From DASSKF01 sp035690725 (GTDB lineage: Bacteria; Actinomycetota; Actinomycetes; Actinomycetales; Dermatophilaceae), in contig DASSKF010000117.1 in the NCBI GenBank assembly GCA_035690725.1, positions 1-64,000 of the forward strand: a stretch of DNA of 64,000 bases. Direction: 5' to 3'. Under the pieces are notes generated by a model. It had not been told where the DNA came from and did no database searches. It was given only the letters and a program-made list of their open reading frames with translations. Position numbers and translations under genes: made by a program. Shown one piece after another: positions 17,787 through 27,135 of this stretch. Every line of letters starts with the position of its first letter. Within the stretch, counting starts at the first letter, position 1.

Positions 17787-18566
17787 ATGCAGCCGATCGC
17801 CCTCGTGCGCCGCACCAGCGCCGCGCTCCGGGACGGGATCACCTCCCACATCGAGCGACGTCCCGTCGATACCGACCTCGCCGAGCAGCAGCATCGCGCG
17901 TACTGCGCGGCGCTGGCCGACGCCGGCTACGACGTGCGCCACGTGCCGGACGCGCCCGACCTGTCCGACGCCGTCTTCGTCGAGGACACCGCGGTCGTCG
18001 TCGACGACGTGGCCGTGCTCGCCCGGCCCGGCGCCGCCGAGCGCCGGGGCGAGGTGGCGGGCACCGAGCAGGTGCTGCGCGAGCTGGACCTGCGGCTGCA
18101 CGCGATCACCTCGCCCGGGACGCTGGACGGCGGTGACGTCCTGCAGGTCGGCCGGACCGTCTACGTGGGCCGGGGCGGGCGGACCAACGGCCCCGGGATC
18201 ACCCAGCTGCGTGCGCTGCTCGCTCCCCTCGACCGCACCGTCGTCCCGGTCCGGCTCACCGAGGTGCTGCACCTGAAGTCGGCCGTCACCGCGCTGCCGG
18301 ACCGCACCCTGCTCGTCCACCGCGAGCTGTTCGAGTCGGGCGCCCTGCCGGCGGCCCGGTCCGTGCCGGAGGAGGCCGGCTGCCACGTGGTCCCGCTGCA
18401 CGACGGGTCCGTGCTCATCAGCGAGTCGGCGCCGCGCACCGGCGAGCTGCTCGAGGACCTGGGCTTCCGGACCCGGCCGGTCCCGATGAGCGAGTTCGAG
18501 AAGCGCGAGGGGTGCGTCACCTGCCTGAGCATCCTCGTGGACCCGGCGGCCGGCCGGGCCGGCTGA
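17787..18566 (+). CDS. ddaH: Dimethylarginine dimethylaminohydrolase (DDAH)
   Basis: This 259-residue amidinotransferase-fold enzyme cleaves N-omega-methylated arginines to citrulline and a methylamine. The acidic substrate-binding residues lie in FVEDTAVV (64-71) and LDGGDV (113-118), the catalytic His is probably H162 in LHLKSAV, and the nucleophilic Cys is probably C246 in GCVTCLS near the C-terminus. The ATG at 17787 begins directly at the first beta strand (MQPIALVRR). It is the first of three co-directional genes. Arginine deiminase relatives are longer, which supports DDAH. Confidence 0.88.
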   Translation: MQPIALVRRTSAALRDGITSHIERRPVDTDLAEQQHRAYCAALADAGYDVRHVPDAPDLSDAVFVEDTAVVVDDVAVLARPGAAERRGEVAGTEQVLRELDLRLHAITSPGTLDGGDVLQVGRTVYVGRGGRTNGPGITQLRALLAPLDRTVVPVRLTEVLHLKSAVTALPDRTLLVHRELFESGALPAARSVPEEAGCHVVPLHDGSVLISESAPRTGELLEDLGFRTRPVPMSEFEKREGCVTCLSILVDPAAGRAG

Positions 18567-18605
18567 CGTCGCGCGGGCCGGTGCCCCGGCGGCCACACCT
18601 ACGAT

Positions 18606-19475
18606 GTGCCGGTGGTCGACGACGTGGCGCGCCTGGTCCTGGCCGTGGCGGCGCCACTGCTGCTCTCCCCGCTCGTCGCCTGCCTGCTCCTCGATGCTCT
18701 TGCCGGAGGGCGCCACCGTCGGCAGCAGCGCACGCGGTCCCTGCTGGGGGCCGGGTCGAGCGTGGCGGCGCTGGCCCTGCTGGTCGCCGCGCTGCTGCTC
18801 GGCGGCCGGGCCCTCGCCGGCGTGGCCGGCGCCGTCGCCGCCGCCGCGGTCTGGGTCGGCGCGGTCTTCCTCACCGTGCTGGCCCACCCGTGGACCGCGG
18901 CGCGCCGCCGGGCCGACGAGCTCGCCGACGTCGTGGTCGTGCTCGGGACGAAGCTGGGCCCGGGCGGCCGCGTCCCGCCCCTGCTCGCCCACCGGCTGGA
19001 GCGGGCGGTGGCACTGTGGCGGGCCGTGGACGGGCCCGCCCGCGGGGTGCCCCTCGTTGTGACCGGCGCGGCCGTGCCCGGCTCGCACACCTCGGAGGCG
19101 GCAGCGATGGCGCGCCACCTCGTCGCGCAGGGGGTGCCCAGCGGCTGCGTCCTGGTCGAGGACCACGCCACGACCACCGAGGAGAACCTGCGGCTGGGCT
19201 CCCGGCTGGCGTCGGAGCGGGCAACGGCCTCAGGGTCCGCCGCGCCGCGGGTTGCCGTGGTGACCAACACCTTCCACACGTTCCGCACCGCGCGCACGGC
19301 GGCCCGCCTGCACCTGCGGTGCCGGGTCCGTGCGGCACCGACGCCGTGGGACCTGCTGCCGGCCGCCTCGGTCCGCGAGCTGAGCATCCTGCTGGGCGAG
19401 CGGCTGCCGGTGCACGTGCTCGTCGGTGCCGTCCTCGCCGCCCTCGCCGTGCTGGCGACCACCTGGAGCGGGTGA
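18606..19475 (+). CDS. YdcF/ElyC-like (DUF218) membrane protein
   Basis: This 289-residue protein has about three N-terminal hydrophobic segments (residues 8-30, 47-66, 68-90) and then a DUF218 domain from about residue 108 (DVVVVLGTKLGPGGRVPP). It includes LVVTGAAVPG, ATTTEENLRL and VVTNTFHTFRT motifs and ends in another hydrophobic segment. DUF218 proteins such as SanA and ElyC act in envelope integrity; the biochemical activity is unknown. It lies 39 bp after the dimethylargininase gene, with a GTG start. Confidence 0.85.
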   Translation: MPVVDDVARLVLAVAAPLLLSPLVACLLLDALAGGRHRRQQRTRSLLGAGSSVAALALLVAALLLGGRALAGVAGAVAAAAVWVGAVFLTVLAHPWTAARRRADELADVVVVLGTKLGPGGRVPPLLAHRLERAVALWRAVDGPARGVPLVVTGAAVPGSHTSEAAAMARHLVAQGVPSGCVLVEDHATTTEENLRLGSRLASERATASGSAAPRVAVVTNTFHTFRTARTAARLHLRCRVRAAPTPWDLLPAASVRELSILLGERLPVHVLVGAVLAALAVLATTWSG

Positions 19476-19557
19476 GCCAGGGGGCCCGGGTGCGTGCCCG
19501 GCATACCGGGCGGATGTGGGGCCGACGTTGCCCGGCGACGGTGCACGGGGGAGCATC

Positions 19558-21969
19558 GTGAGCATGGCGAGCAACGGGACCAGCGACCCGCAGCGTCGCG
19601 GCCCGCGCCGTCGCGGTCGATACGCCCGCCTGCGTGCCTCGATCGGCCGGCACCCGGCCGACATCATCCGCATGGCCATCGCGACGGGCATCGTCTTCGG
19701 CTGCCTCTACATCGCCCGCGCCACCGGCACCAACCCGGTCGAGGCGTCGATCTTCACCGAGCTGGAACGGATCCCGGACGCCTCCACCCGGCTGTGGACG
19801 GTGTTCACCTGGTTCGGCTACTGGCCCGGGATCGTCGTGGCCGCCGGCCTCGCCCTGTATGCCGGGAGGCTGCGGCTGGGCAGCTCACTGGTCGCCGCGA
19901 GTGCCACCGCCTGGCTGCTGGCGGCCGTGCTGCACTGGCTCACCCCGGCGCGGCCGGTGCCCGGCGAGCTGGGCCGGGTGCTGCGCGAGCCGGCCTCGGG
20001 GGCCTTCGACTTCCCCTCGATCCACCTCGCCGTCATCACGGCCCTGGCGGCGGTCGCCGGGCCCTACCTGGGCCGCACCGCGCGGGACGTCGCGTGGGCG
20101 GTGGTCGTGCTCGTCGGCGTCGCGGACGTGTTCCTCGGCAACAACCTGCCCGTCGGCGCGCTCGGCGGGGCGGCGCTGGGCTGGGGGACGGCCGCGTTCT
20201 ACCACCTGCTGCTCGGCGCTCCCGGACGCCGCGCGACCGAGCAGGCGGTCCGCCTCGCCCTCGACGCGGTCGGGCTGGAGCACGCGCGGATCCGGCCGGT
20301 GCGACGCCGGTTCCTGCGCCCGGAGGAGTACGTCATCACCAGCTGCGACGGCGAGCGCATGCAGATGAAGGTGGTGCGCCGCATGCACCGGCTGGCCGGG
20401 CCCGGCTACAAGCTGCGCCGCGTGCTCGCCTCGGTGGAGGTGGAGAACGAGCCGGGGCTGTCGACGCCGCGGCACGAGGTGGAGCACGAGGCCTACGTGA
20501 CGCTGCTCGCCGAGCGGGCCGGTGTGGGCACCCTGCCGGTGGTGTATGCCGGGGAGATCCGGCACGGCCCACCGTTCCTGATCCGCCGCCGGCTGCACGG
20601 GCGGCTGCTCTGTGACTGCCGCGGCGAGGACGTCACCGAGGAGGTCCTCGACCGGCTCTGGCAGGACGTGCTCACCCTCGGCCAGCACCACGTCGGGCAC
20701 CACGACCTGCGGGCCAAGCACATCCTGCTCGACGAGGACGGGCGGCCGCGGATCACCGACTTCACCTTCAGCCGGGTCGGCGGGCCGGCCAGCCAGCGCC
20801 AGCAGGACATCGCCGACCTGCTGGTGACGATCGTCTCCGTGGTCGGGGTGTCCCGGGCGGTGGACAGCGCCGTGCGCCGGGTGCCCCGACAGACGCTGCT
20901 CGACGCGCTCCCCCAGCTGCAGTGGCTGGCGGTGCACCGTCGGCTGCGGCGCCAGCTCGAGGACGACCGCATCGTGCTCGCGGACCTGCGGGAGAACCTC
21001 GCCGAGCGACTCGGCTGCCCTCCGCCGCCGTTCCGCTCACCGGTCCGCCCGGTCACCCTCGTGGTGATGCTGGCGGTCGGGCTCGCCGTCTACCTGCTGC
21101 TCCCGCAGCTGTCGAGCATCGACGAGGTCCTGGCGTCGCTGCGCCGGGCCGACTGGCGCTGGATCGCCGTCGCCGTGGCCACCGGACTGCTCGGGGTGCT
21201 CGTCTCGGGCGTCTCGCTGCTGGGCTCGAGCCAGCAGCACCTGCCGTTCTGGCGGACCATGGCCGTGCAGCTCGCCGCCGCCTTCACCGGCCGCACCACG
21301 GTCGGCGGGATCGGCTTCTACGGCATCAACATCGTCTACCTCGAGCGGCTCGGCCTGCGCCGCACGCACGCGGTCGGTGTGGTCTTCCTCAACCGGGCCA
21401 TCATGGGGATCGTCACCGGTGTCGCGACGGCGATCGGGATCCTGCTGATCGGCCGGGCGGTGCCGGTGGGCGACTTCGGCCTCCCGGGCTGGCCGCTCCT
21501 GCTGGTGGCGGTCCTCGTGCTGGCCGCCGTCGTGGCCGTCCTCGCCTCGCCGTGGGGGCGGCGCCGGATCTGGCAGCCGATGCGGGAGTCCGTCCGCGAG
21601 CTGATGGACGAGCTCGTGCCCACCCTGCGCAACCCGGTGCGCGCACTCCAGCTGTTCGGCGGCGCGGTGCTGTTCATCCTGTTGCAGGCGATCGGGCTGG
21701 CGGCCACCCTCGCCGCGTTCAACCCCGACTTCGACCTGGTCGCGGTGCTGGCCGTCTACGTCGTCGGCTCCACCCTGGGCCAGCTGGCGCCCACCCCGGG
21801 CGGCCTCGGCACCGTCGAGGCCGCCACCGTGGCCGGGCTCACCGCCGTGGGAGTGGGGCCGACGGCGGCGGTCGCTGCGGTCCTCGCCTCCCGGCTGCTG
21901 ACCTTCTGGCTGCCGGCCCTGCCGGGCATCGTCGCGTTCCGGATGCTGCAGCACCACGACGTGGTGTGA
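19558..21969 (+). CDS. Three-domain membrane protein: PAP2-like, kinase-like, YbhN/UPF0104 flippase-like
   Basis: This 803-residue fusion has three parts. Residues 35-220 form a PAP2-like membrane domain with ARPVPG (131-136) and PSIH (153-156), but the third catalytic motif, normally a conserved His followed by Asp, reads NNLPVGALGG (195-204) and lacks that His. Residues about 230-490 are kinase-like, with HDLRAKH (382-388), ILLD and DFT (401-403) as catalytic-loop and metal-binding equivalents. Residues about 510-803 are UPF0104/LPG-synthase-like membrane segments ending in TPGGLGTVEA. The GTG at 19558 has GGGGGAG upstream. A role in handling lipid-linked intermediates is plausible, but the activity is unknown. 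Confidence 0.85.
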   Translation: MSMASNGTSDPQRRGPRRRGRYARLRASIGRHPADIIRMAIATGIVFGCLYIARATGTNPVEASIFTELERIPDASTRLWTVFTWFGYWPGIVVAAGLALYAGRLRLGSSLVAASATAWLLAAVLHWLTPARPVPGELGRVLREPASGAFDFPSIHLAVITALAAVAGPYLGRTARDVAWAVVVLVGVADVFLGNNLPVGALGGAALGWGTAAFYHLLLGAPGRRATEQAVRLALDAVGLEHARIRPVRRRFLRPEEYVITSCDGERMQMKVVRRMHRLAGPGYKLRRVLASVEVENEPGLSTPRHEVEHEAYVTLLAERAGVGTLPVVYAGEIRHGPPFLIRRRLHGRLLCDCRGEDVTEEVLDRLWQDVLTLGQHHVGHHDLRAKHILLDEDGRPRITDFTFSRVGGPASQRQQDIADLLVTIVSVVGVSRAVDSAVRRVPRQTLLDALPQLQWLAVHRRLRRQLEDDRIVLADLRENLAERLGCPPPPFRSPVRPVTLVVMLAVGLAVYLLLPQLSSIDEVLASLRRADWRWIAVAVATGLLGVLVSGVSLLGSSQQHLPFWRTMAVQLAAAFTGRTTVGGIGFYGINIVYLERLGLRRTHAVGVVFLNRAIMGIVTGVATAIGILLIGRAVPVGDFGLPGWPLLLVAVLVLAAVVAVLASPWGRRRIWQPMRESVRELMDELVPTLRNPVRALQLFGGAVLFILLQAIGLAATLAAFNPDFDLVAVLAVYVVGSTLGQLAPTPGGLGTVEAATVAGLTAVGVGPTAAVAAVLASRLLTFWLPALPGIVAFRMLQHHDVV

Positions 21970-21991
21970 CCACGCGGCGCCGCGCGCCGGC

Positions 21992-22483
21992 TCAGTGCGC
22001 GTTCCCGCCGGCGGGTGCCGCCGCCGAGGTGGTGCCGGTCGCCCGCTCCGCCGCTCCCGCGTAGGCCTCGACGAACCGGTCCAGCAGGTCCAGGAACGGC
22101 CGGCCCTCGTCACCGAGGTCGGCCAGCGCCTCGTCGTAGAGGCGCAGGACGAGCGCGGTGTCGGTGGCGAAGCGCTCCCGGCCCGCCGGCGTGGGCGCGA
22201 CCAGCCGCGCGGTGCGGCCCTTCTCGGTGAACCGGTGCAGGTGGCCCGCCTGGATGGCCCCGTTGACCTGGCGGTTCACGGTGGACTGCTCCAGCCGGAG
22301 TGCGTCCGCGATCTCGCGCAGGGTCCGCGGCCGGCCGTCGGAGAACAACCAGAGCAGGCGCAGCTCCGCGGCGGCCAGCGTGGCCGATCCGGCCACCGCG
22401 TGGCGCTGCCGGTCCAGCTGGAGCAGCAGCGCGGCCAGCCGGCGGTCACGGGACAGCCGTTGCTGCCGGGGTCGACGGCTCAC
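21992..22483 (-). CDS. MarR-family transcriptional regulator
   Basis: This 163-residue winged-helix regulator has recognition elements in LREIADALRLEQSTVNRQVN (about residues 57-76) and the wing FTEKGRTARLVAPT. The GTG at 22483 was preferred over a GTG nine bases upstream because AGGAGG then sits eight bases before the start. It is divergent from an MFS exporter across a perfect palindrome, so it very likely represses both. The inducer is probably an exporter substrate and is unknown. Confidence 0.9.
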   Translation of the reverse strand: MSRRPRQQRLSRDRRLAALLLQLDRQRHAVAGSATLAAAELRLLWLFSDGRPRTLREIADALRLEQSTVNRQVNGAIQAGHLHRFTEKGRTARLVAPTPAGRERFATDTALVLRLYDEALADLGDEGRPFLDLLDRFVEAYAGAAERATGTTSAAAPAGGNAH

Positions 22484-22523
22484 GTTCTCCACCTCCTGTC
22501 GACTTGCGGCACCAGTGTATGTG

Positions 22524-22538
22524 TATGTAACTTACATA
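22524..22538. promoter_or_regulatory. Palindromic operator for the MarR/MFS divergent promoter
   Basis: TATGTAA-C-TTACATA is a perfect 15-bp palindrome centred at 22531, AT-rich in a GC-rich background. It lies 24 bp from the MFS start and 41 bp from the MarR start. Size and symmetry fit a MarR site; binding is inferred. Confidence 0.75.
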
Positions 22539-22561
22539 TCGACTCCCCGAAAGGTGCCCCC

Positions 22562-24031
22562 GTGAACACTGCCCCCGACACCGCTGCGTCGGCAGGCCTT
22601 CCCCAGCGATCAGCCCGGTTCGTCGTGGCCGTGCTCTGCTTCGGCGGGTTGTGCGCCGCGCTCATGCAGACCCTCGTCATCCCGATCCAGGGTGAGCTGC
22701 CACGGCTGCTGCACACGTCGGTGAGCAACGCGTCCTGGGTCGTCACCGCCACCCTCCTCGGCGGCGCGGTGGCGATGCCGGTCGCCGGACGCCTCGCCGA
22801 CATCGTCGGCAAGCCGCGCGTGCTCGTGGCCAGCGCGGCGATCCTCATCGTGGGGTCGGTGGTCTGCGCGCTGGCGGACACGCTCGCACCCATGCTGGTC
22901 GGCCGCACGCTGCAGGGCATCGCCATGGGCTACATCCCCGTGGCCATCTCGCTCGTGCGCGAGGTCACCCCGCCGCGGATGGCCGCCACGGCCATCGCCG
23001 CCCTGAGCGCGACCCTCGGCGTCGGCGGCGCCATCGGCCTGCCGCTGTCGGCCTGGGTCGTGCAGACGTCGGACTGGCACCTGCTGTTCTGGCTGTCCGC
23101 CGGCCTGTCCGTCCTCGTGCTCCTCGCCTCGATGCTCTTCGTCCCGTCCGTGCGCGACGCGCACCCAGCACGCTTCGACGTCGTCGGCGCGGTCGGTCTC
23201 GCCGTCGGGTTGGTGACGGCCCTGGTGGGCCTGTCCAAGGCGAGCAGCTGGGGCTGGGGTGCCGCTTCCACGTGGGGCTGCATCGGGGGCGGCCTCCTGG
23301 TGCTCGCCCTGTGGGCGAGGCACCAGTCCCGCCGGGCCGAGCCGCTCGTGGACCTGCGGGCCACCGTTCGCCGTCCGGTCCTGCTGACCAACGTCGCCGC
23401 GGTGCTGATCGGCGTCGGCATGATGGCGCAGTCCATCGTCATCCCCCAGCTGCTCGAGATGCCGGAGGCCACCGGGTACGGGCTCGGCCAGAGCCTGCTG
23501 CAGACCGGCCTGTGGATGGCGCCCGGCGGCCTGATGATGATGCTCATGGCCCCGGTGTCGAGCCGGCTGATCACCACGCTCGGCGCCAAGGTGGCCCTCG
23601 CCATCGGCGGCGGCGTGCTCGGCGTCGGCTACCTGGTCGCGCTGTTCCTGATGGGCTCACCGTGGGAGCTGCTCGTCGCCACCGTCGTCTGCTCGGCCGG
23701 CGTGGGGATCGGGTATGCCGCGATGCCCACCCTGATCCTGCAGAACGTCCCCCGGCACGAGTCCGGCTCCGCCGTCGGGGTCAACACCCTGGCGCGCTCG
23801 GTCGGCACGACGCTGGCCGGGGCTCTCATGGCCACGCTGCTCACCAGCCGGACGACGGTGCTGGCCCCGGGGGCGCCGGCGATCCCGACCGAGGGCGCGT
23901 TCCGCCTGTGCTTCCTCTTCGGTGCGCTCGCCGCGTTCGTCGGCGCGGCCGTCGCCCTGACCACCTCCCGCGGCGGCCGGCAGGCGCCGGCCGAGGCGGA
24001 GCGCGAGCTGGCCACCTCCGGCGCGCGCTGA
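22562..24031 (+). CDS. MFS multidrug exporter, DHA2 (14-TM) type
   Basis: This 489-residue transporter uses the proton gradient to export drugs. It has about 14 hydrophobic segments, motif A-like GRLADIVGKPRVL after TM2 and the antiporter region VREVTPPRMAATAIAALSAT, as in EmrB/QacA relatives. The GTG at 22562 has GAAAGG upstream and follows the palindromic operator directly. It is controlled most likely by the divergent MarR gene. A second MarR gene converges on it, with one base between the two stops. Substrates are unknown. Confidence 0.92.
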   Translation: MNTAPDTAASAGLPQRSARFVVAVLCFGGLCAALMQTLVIPIQGELPRLLHTSVSNASWVVTATLLGGAVAMPVAGRLADIVGKPRVLVASAAILIVGSVVCALADTLAPMLVGRTLQGIAMGYIPVAISLVREVTPPRMAATAIAALSATLGVGGAIGLPLSAWVVQTSDWHLLFWLSAGLSVLVLLASMLFVPSVRDAHPARFDVVGAVGLAVGLVTALVGLSKASSWGWGAASTWGCIGGGLLVLALWARHQSRRAEPLVDLRATVRRPVLLTNVAAVLIGVGMMAQSIVIPQLLEMPEATGYGLGQSLLQTGLWMAPGGLMMMLMAPVSSRLITTLGAKVALAIGGGVLGVGYLVALFLMGSPWELLVATVVCSAGVGIGYAAMPTLILQNVPRHESGSAVGVNTLARSVGTTLAGALMATLLTSRTTVLAPGAPAIPTEGAFRLCFLFGALAAFVGAAVALTTSRGGRQAPAEAERELATSGAR

Positions 24032-24032
24032 G

Positions 24033-24449
24033 TCAGCGGACCAGCGCCTCGAGGACGGGCAGGGCCCGGCGCAGGTCGTCCCGCTCCTGGGGGGACAGCC
24101 GCCGGATCCGGGCTGCCAGGGCCTGCATCCGCGCGGCCCGCCCCGCCTCGACCACCTTGCGCCCCTCGTCGGTGGGCTCCACTCGGAAGGCGCGACGGTC
24201 CTCCGGATCCGGGTGGCGCCGCACGAGGTCCAGCTTCTCCAGCGAGGCGACGACCCGGCTCATCGAGGCGGCGCTGACCCCCTCGAGCTCAGCGAGCTCC
24301 CCCAGCCGCATCGGCTCACTGGCTGTCAGGGTCGCGAGCGCGCTGAGGGCACCGTGCCCGATCGGGGCGTTGCGCGCGTCCCGGCGCAGCGCGCGGTTGA
24401 TCCGCCCCAGCGTCAGGTAGAGGCGGGTCACGTCGTCGGGCCGGGACAC
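24033..24449 (-). CDS. MarR-family transcriptional regulator (second)
   Basis: This 138-residue regulator has a winged-helix domain: LGELAELEGVSAASMSRVVA as recognition helices, then RRHPDPEDRRAFRVEPTDEG as the beta-wing. The GTG start at 24449 is used. It is convergent with the MFS gene and lies just before the start-to-stop direction of the cystathionine beta-synthase gene, which ends 7 bp upstream on the opposite side of its start. Its target is not evident; it is too short to carry any other domain. Confidence 0.88.
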   Translation of the reverse strand: MSRPDDVTRLYLTLGRINRALRRDARNAPIGHGALSALATLTASEPMRLGELAELEGVSAASMSRVVASLEKLDLVRRHPDPEDRRAFRVEPTDEGRKVVEAGRAARMQALAARIRRLSPQERDDLRRALPVLEALVR

Positions 24450-24456
24450 GGCTGCC

Positions 24457-25839
24457 TCAGTGGGCGAAGAGGGTGAGCAGGTCGGCGCGGGTCAGGACAC
24501 CGACCGGCTTGCCGCCCTCGACGACCATGACCGCGTCGTGCTTCTCCAGGGTGTCGTGGATGCTGGCGACCGGCTCACCGGCCCCCACCATGGGGATCGG
24601 CGGGCTCATGTGCCTCTCCACCGGGTCCGCCAGGTGGGCCGCCCCGGTGAACAGGGCGTCGAGCAGGTCGCGCTCGCTGACCGAGCCGGCCACCTCTCCG
24701 GCCATCACCGGCGGCTCGGCCTTGACGACCGGCATCTGGGACACGCCGTACTCACGCAGGATCTCGATCGCGTCGCGGACCGTCTCGTTCGGGTGCGTGT
24801 GGACCAGGGCGGGCATGTCCCCGCGCTTGGCGTGCAGCACGTCACCGACGCTCCGGTCCCCGTCGCCGGCGAGGAACCCGTAGGAGGCCATCCAGGTGTC
24901 GTCGAAGATCTTGGACATGTAGCCGCGGCCGCTGTCCGGCAGGATCACCACGACGACGGCCTCGGGCGGCAGGTCCTTCGCGGCGCGCAGGGCTGCCACG
25001 ACGGCCATGCCGCAGGACCCGCCGACGAGCAGGCCCTCCTCGCGGGCGAGGCGACGGGTCATCGTGAACGAGTCCATGTCGCTCACGGCGATGACCTGGT
25101 CGACCACCTTCGGGTCGTAGGCACGCGGCCACATGTCCTCACCGACGCCCTCCACGAGGTACGGCCGCCCGGTGCCACCGGAGTAGACCGAGCCCTCCGG
25201 GTCGGCGCCGACGATCTGCACGCGGCCACCCTCGCGGTCGGCGGACACCTCGCGCAGGTAGCGGCCGGTGCCGGTGATGGTGCCGCCGGTGCCGATGCCG
25301 GCGACGAAGTGGGTGACCTCGCCCTCGGTGTCCTCCCAGATCTCCGGTCCGGTGGAGTGGTAGTGGGAGTTCGGGCCCTCCGGGTTGGAGTACTGGTCCG
25401 GCTTCCAGCCACCCGGGGTCTCGGCGGCGATCCGGTCGCTGACCGAGTAGTAGGAGTCGGGGTGCTCCGGAGGGACGGAGCTCGGGGTGACCACGACCTC
25501 GGCGCCGTAGGCCTTCAGCACGTTGCGCTTGTCGTCGCTGACCTTGTCGGGGCAGACGAAGATGCACGTGTAGCCCTTGCGCTGGCCGAACAGGGCCAGC
25601 CCCACGCCGGTGTTGCCGGAGGTGGGCTCGACGATGGTGCCGCCCGGCTGCAGCGCGCCGGAGGCCTCGGCGGCCTCGACCATCCGCTCGGCGATGCGGT
25701 CCTTCACCGACCCGCCGGGGTTCACGTACTCGATCTTGGCCAGGACCGTGCACCGCACGCCGGCGTCGCGGGTGACCGAGTTGAGCTTGACCAGGGGCGT
25801 GTGACCGACGAGGTCGGCGATGTGTTCGGCGTACTTCAC
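24457..25839 (-). CDS. cbs: Cystathionine beta-synthase
   Basis: This 460-residue enzyme condenses serine (or an activated serine) with homocysteine to cystathionine. The PLP lysine is K47 in NPGGSVKDR, the SGNTG loop follows near residue 73, and GIGTGGTITGTG binds the cofactor phosphate. Residues from about 340 to the end form a pair of CBS domains, the usual regulatory module. The GTG at 25839 fits the family start (KYAEHIADLVGHTPL). With the MetB-type enzyme at 3299-4492 it would support trans-sulfuration. The MarR gene lies just downstream on the same strand. Confidence 0.92.
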   Translation of the reverse strand: MKYAEHIADLVGHTPLVKLNSVTRDAGVRCTVLAKIEYVNPGGSVKDRIAERMVEAAEASGALQPGGTIVEPTSGNTGVGLALFGQRKGYTCIFVCPDKVSDDKRNVLKAYGAEVVVTPSSVPPEHPDSYYSVSDRIAAETPGGWKPDQYSNPEGPNSHYHSTGPEIWEDTEGEVTHFVAGIGTGGTITGTGRYLREVSADREGGRVQIVGADPEGSVYSGGTGRPYLVEGVGEDMWPRAYDPKVVDQVIAVSDMDSFTMTRRLAREEGLLVGGSCGMAVVAALRAAKDLPPEAVVVVILPDSGRGYMSKIFDDTWMASYGFLAGDGDRSVGDVLHAKRGDMPALVHTHPNETVRDAIEILREYGVSQMPVVKAEPPVMAGEVAGSVSERDLLDALFTGAAHLADPVERHMSPPIPMVGAGEPVASIHDTLEKHDAVMVVEGGKPVGVLTRADLLTLFAH

Positions 25840-25986
25840 CGGTCCATCCTGACAGACCCACGCCGGGCGACGGGACGCACAGCGGCCCGGCTCGGTCAGG
25901 CACCCACCCGCGGCCGTCGGCCGACCGGGATACCGTGAGGGCACGGGCGCGTCGGGGGACGCGCCGGATCGGACACGAGGCGAGGA

Positions 25987-27126
25987 ATGGGAAGGGCACG
26001 ACGAGCGCGACGGGCCGCGGCGAAGGCGGCCTTCGGCGGAGGGATCGGCGCGGCCGGGGCGGGCGCGCTCGGGCTGCTCGGCTACGGGGTGCTGCGGGTG
26101 GAGGCCCACCTGGCCCGCCGCGTGGTGGGGACACCGTTCGCGAGCGCGCCGGACGACGACGGCCGCTACGGCCACGGGCCCGGGCCGGCACGACAGCTCG
26201 TCGTGCTCGGTGACAGCTCCGCGGCCGGGTTGGGCGCCGACCAGCCGCACCAGACGATGGGGGCGACGATCGCGGCCGGTGTCGCCGCGCTGGGCGGCCG
26301 GCCGGTCGAGCTGACCAACGCGGCCGTGGTCGGCGCCCGCTCCCCCGACCTCGACGAGCAGGTCCGGCAGGCGCTGGAGCAGGTGGCCCGGCCCGACGTG
26401 GCCGTCATCCTCATCGGCGCCAACGACGTCACCCACCGGCTGGACCGCACCCTGGCGGTGCGTCACCTCGTCGAGGCCGTGCGGGTGCTGCGGGACGCCG
26501 GCGTGGAGGTGGTGGTGGGCACCTGCCCGGACCTGGGCACCATCAAGCCGATCGCCCAGCCGCTCCGCCTCATCGCGCAGCGGTGGAGCCGCGACCTGGC
26601 CGCCGCCCAGACCGTCGGCGTGGTCGAGGCAGGAGGACGCACCGTCTCCCTCGGCGACATGCTCGGCCCCGAGTTCGCCGAGCGGCCCCGGGAGCTGTTC
26701 AGCGCCGACCGGTTCCACCCGTCGGCCGCCGGCTACGCCCGCGCGGCGTCCGCCATGCTGCCGTCGGTCTGCGACGCGCTCGGGCTCCCCTCGATCGACA
26801 CCGGCCGGGCTCCCGACCGGCGCCGCGGCGAGCGCGTGGGGCCGGTCTCGAAGACTGCTGTGCGGGCCGTGCGCGACCCGGGCACCGAGGTCACCGCGAC
26901 CGACGTCGAGGGATCGGGCCGGGGCCACCGCGGCCGGTGGGCGGTGTTGCTGCGCCGGCACCGGGGCGAGCTGCCCGAAGAGGACGTCGAGCGCGACGCC
27001 GCAGCCCTCGCGGACGAGGCCGACCTCGTCGAGGACGAACGGCGGGCCGCGGCCATCGGCGAGCAGGCGGTGGAGGAAGCCGGGGGATCCCGGCCGGGAG
27101 ACCGCGCGGGGGCCGACGCCACGTAG
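25987..27126 (+). CDS. SGNH/GDSL-type hydrolase, membrane-associated
   Basis: This 379-residue protein has an Arg-rich N-terminus and one hydrophobic segment (about residues 17-37), then an SGNH esterase domain. Block I is LVVLGDSSAAG with the catalytic Ser at 77, block III is GANDV near 145 and block V is DRFHPSAAGY near 255. A charged, low-complexity tail of about 100 residues follows. Substrate and localisation outside the membrane are inferred. The ATG has GGCGAGGA upstream. The 147 bp to the divergent cystathionine beta-synthase gene should hold both promoters. The thiolase gene follows after 9 bp. Confidence 0.85.
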   Translation: MGRARRARRAAAKAAFGGGIGAAGAGALGLLGYGVLRVEAHLARRVVGTPFASAPDDDGRYGHGPGPARQLVVLGDSSAAGLGADQPHQTMGATIAAGVAALGGRPVELTNAAVVGARSPDLDEQVRQALEQVARPDVAVILIGANDVTHRLDRTLAVRHLVEAVRVLRDAGVEVVVGTCPDLGTIKPIAQPLRLIAQRWSRDLAAAQTVGVVEAGGRTVSLGDMLGPEFAERPRELFSADRFHPSAAGYARAASAMLPSVCDALGLPSIDTGRAPDRRRGERVGPVSKTAVRAVRDPGTEVTATDVEGSGRGHRGRWAVLLRRHRGELPEEDVERDAAALADEADLVEDERRAAAIGEQAVEEAGGSRPGDRAGADAT

Positions 27127-27135
27127 GATCGACGC

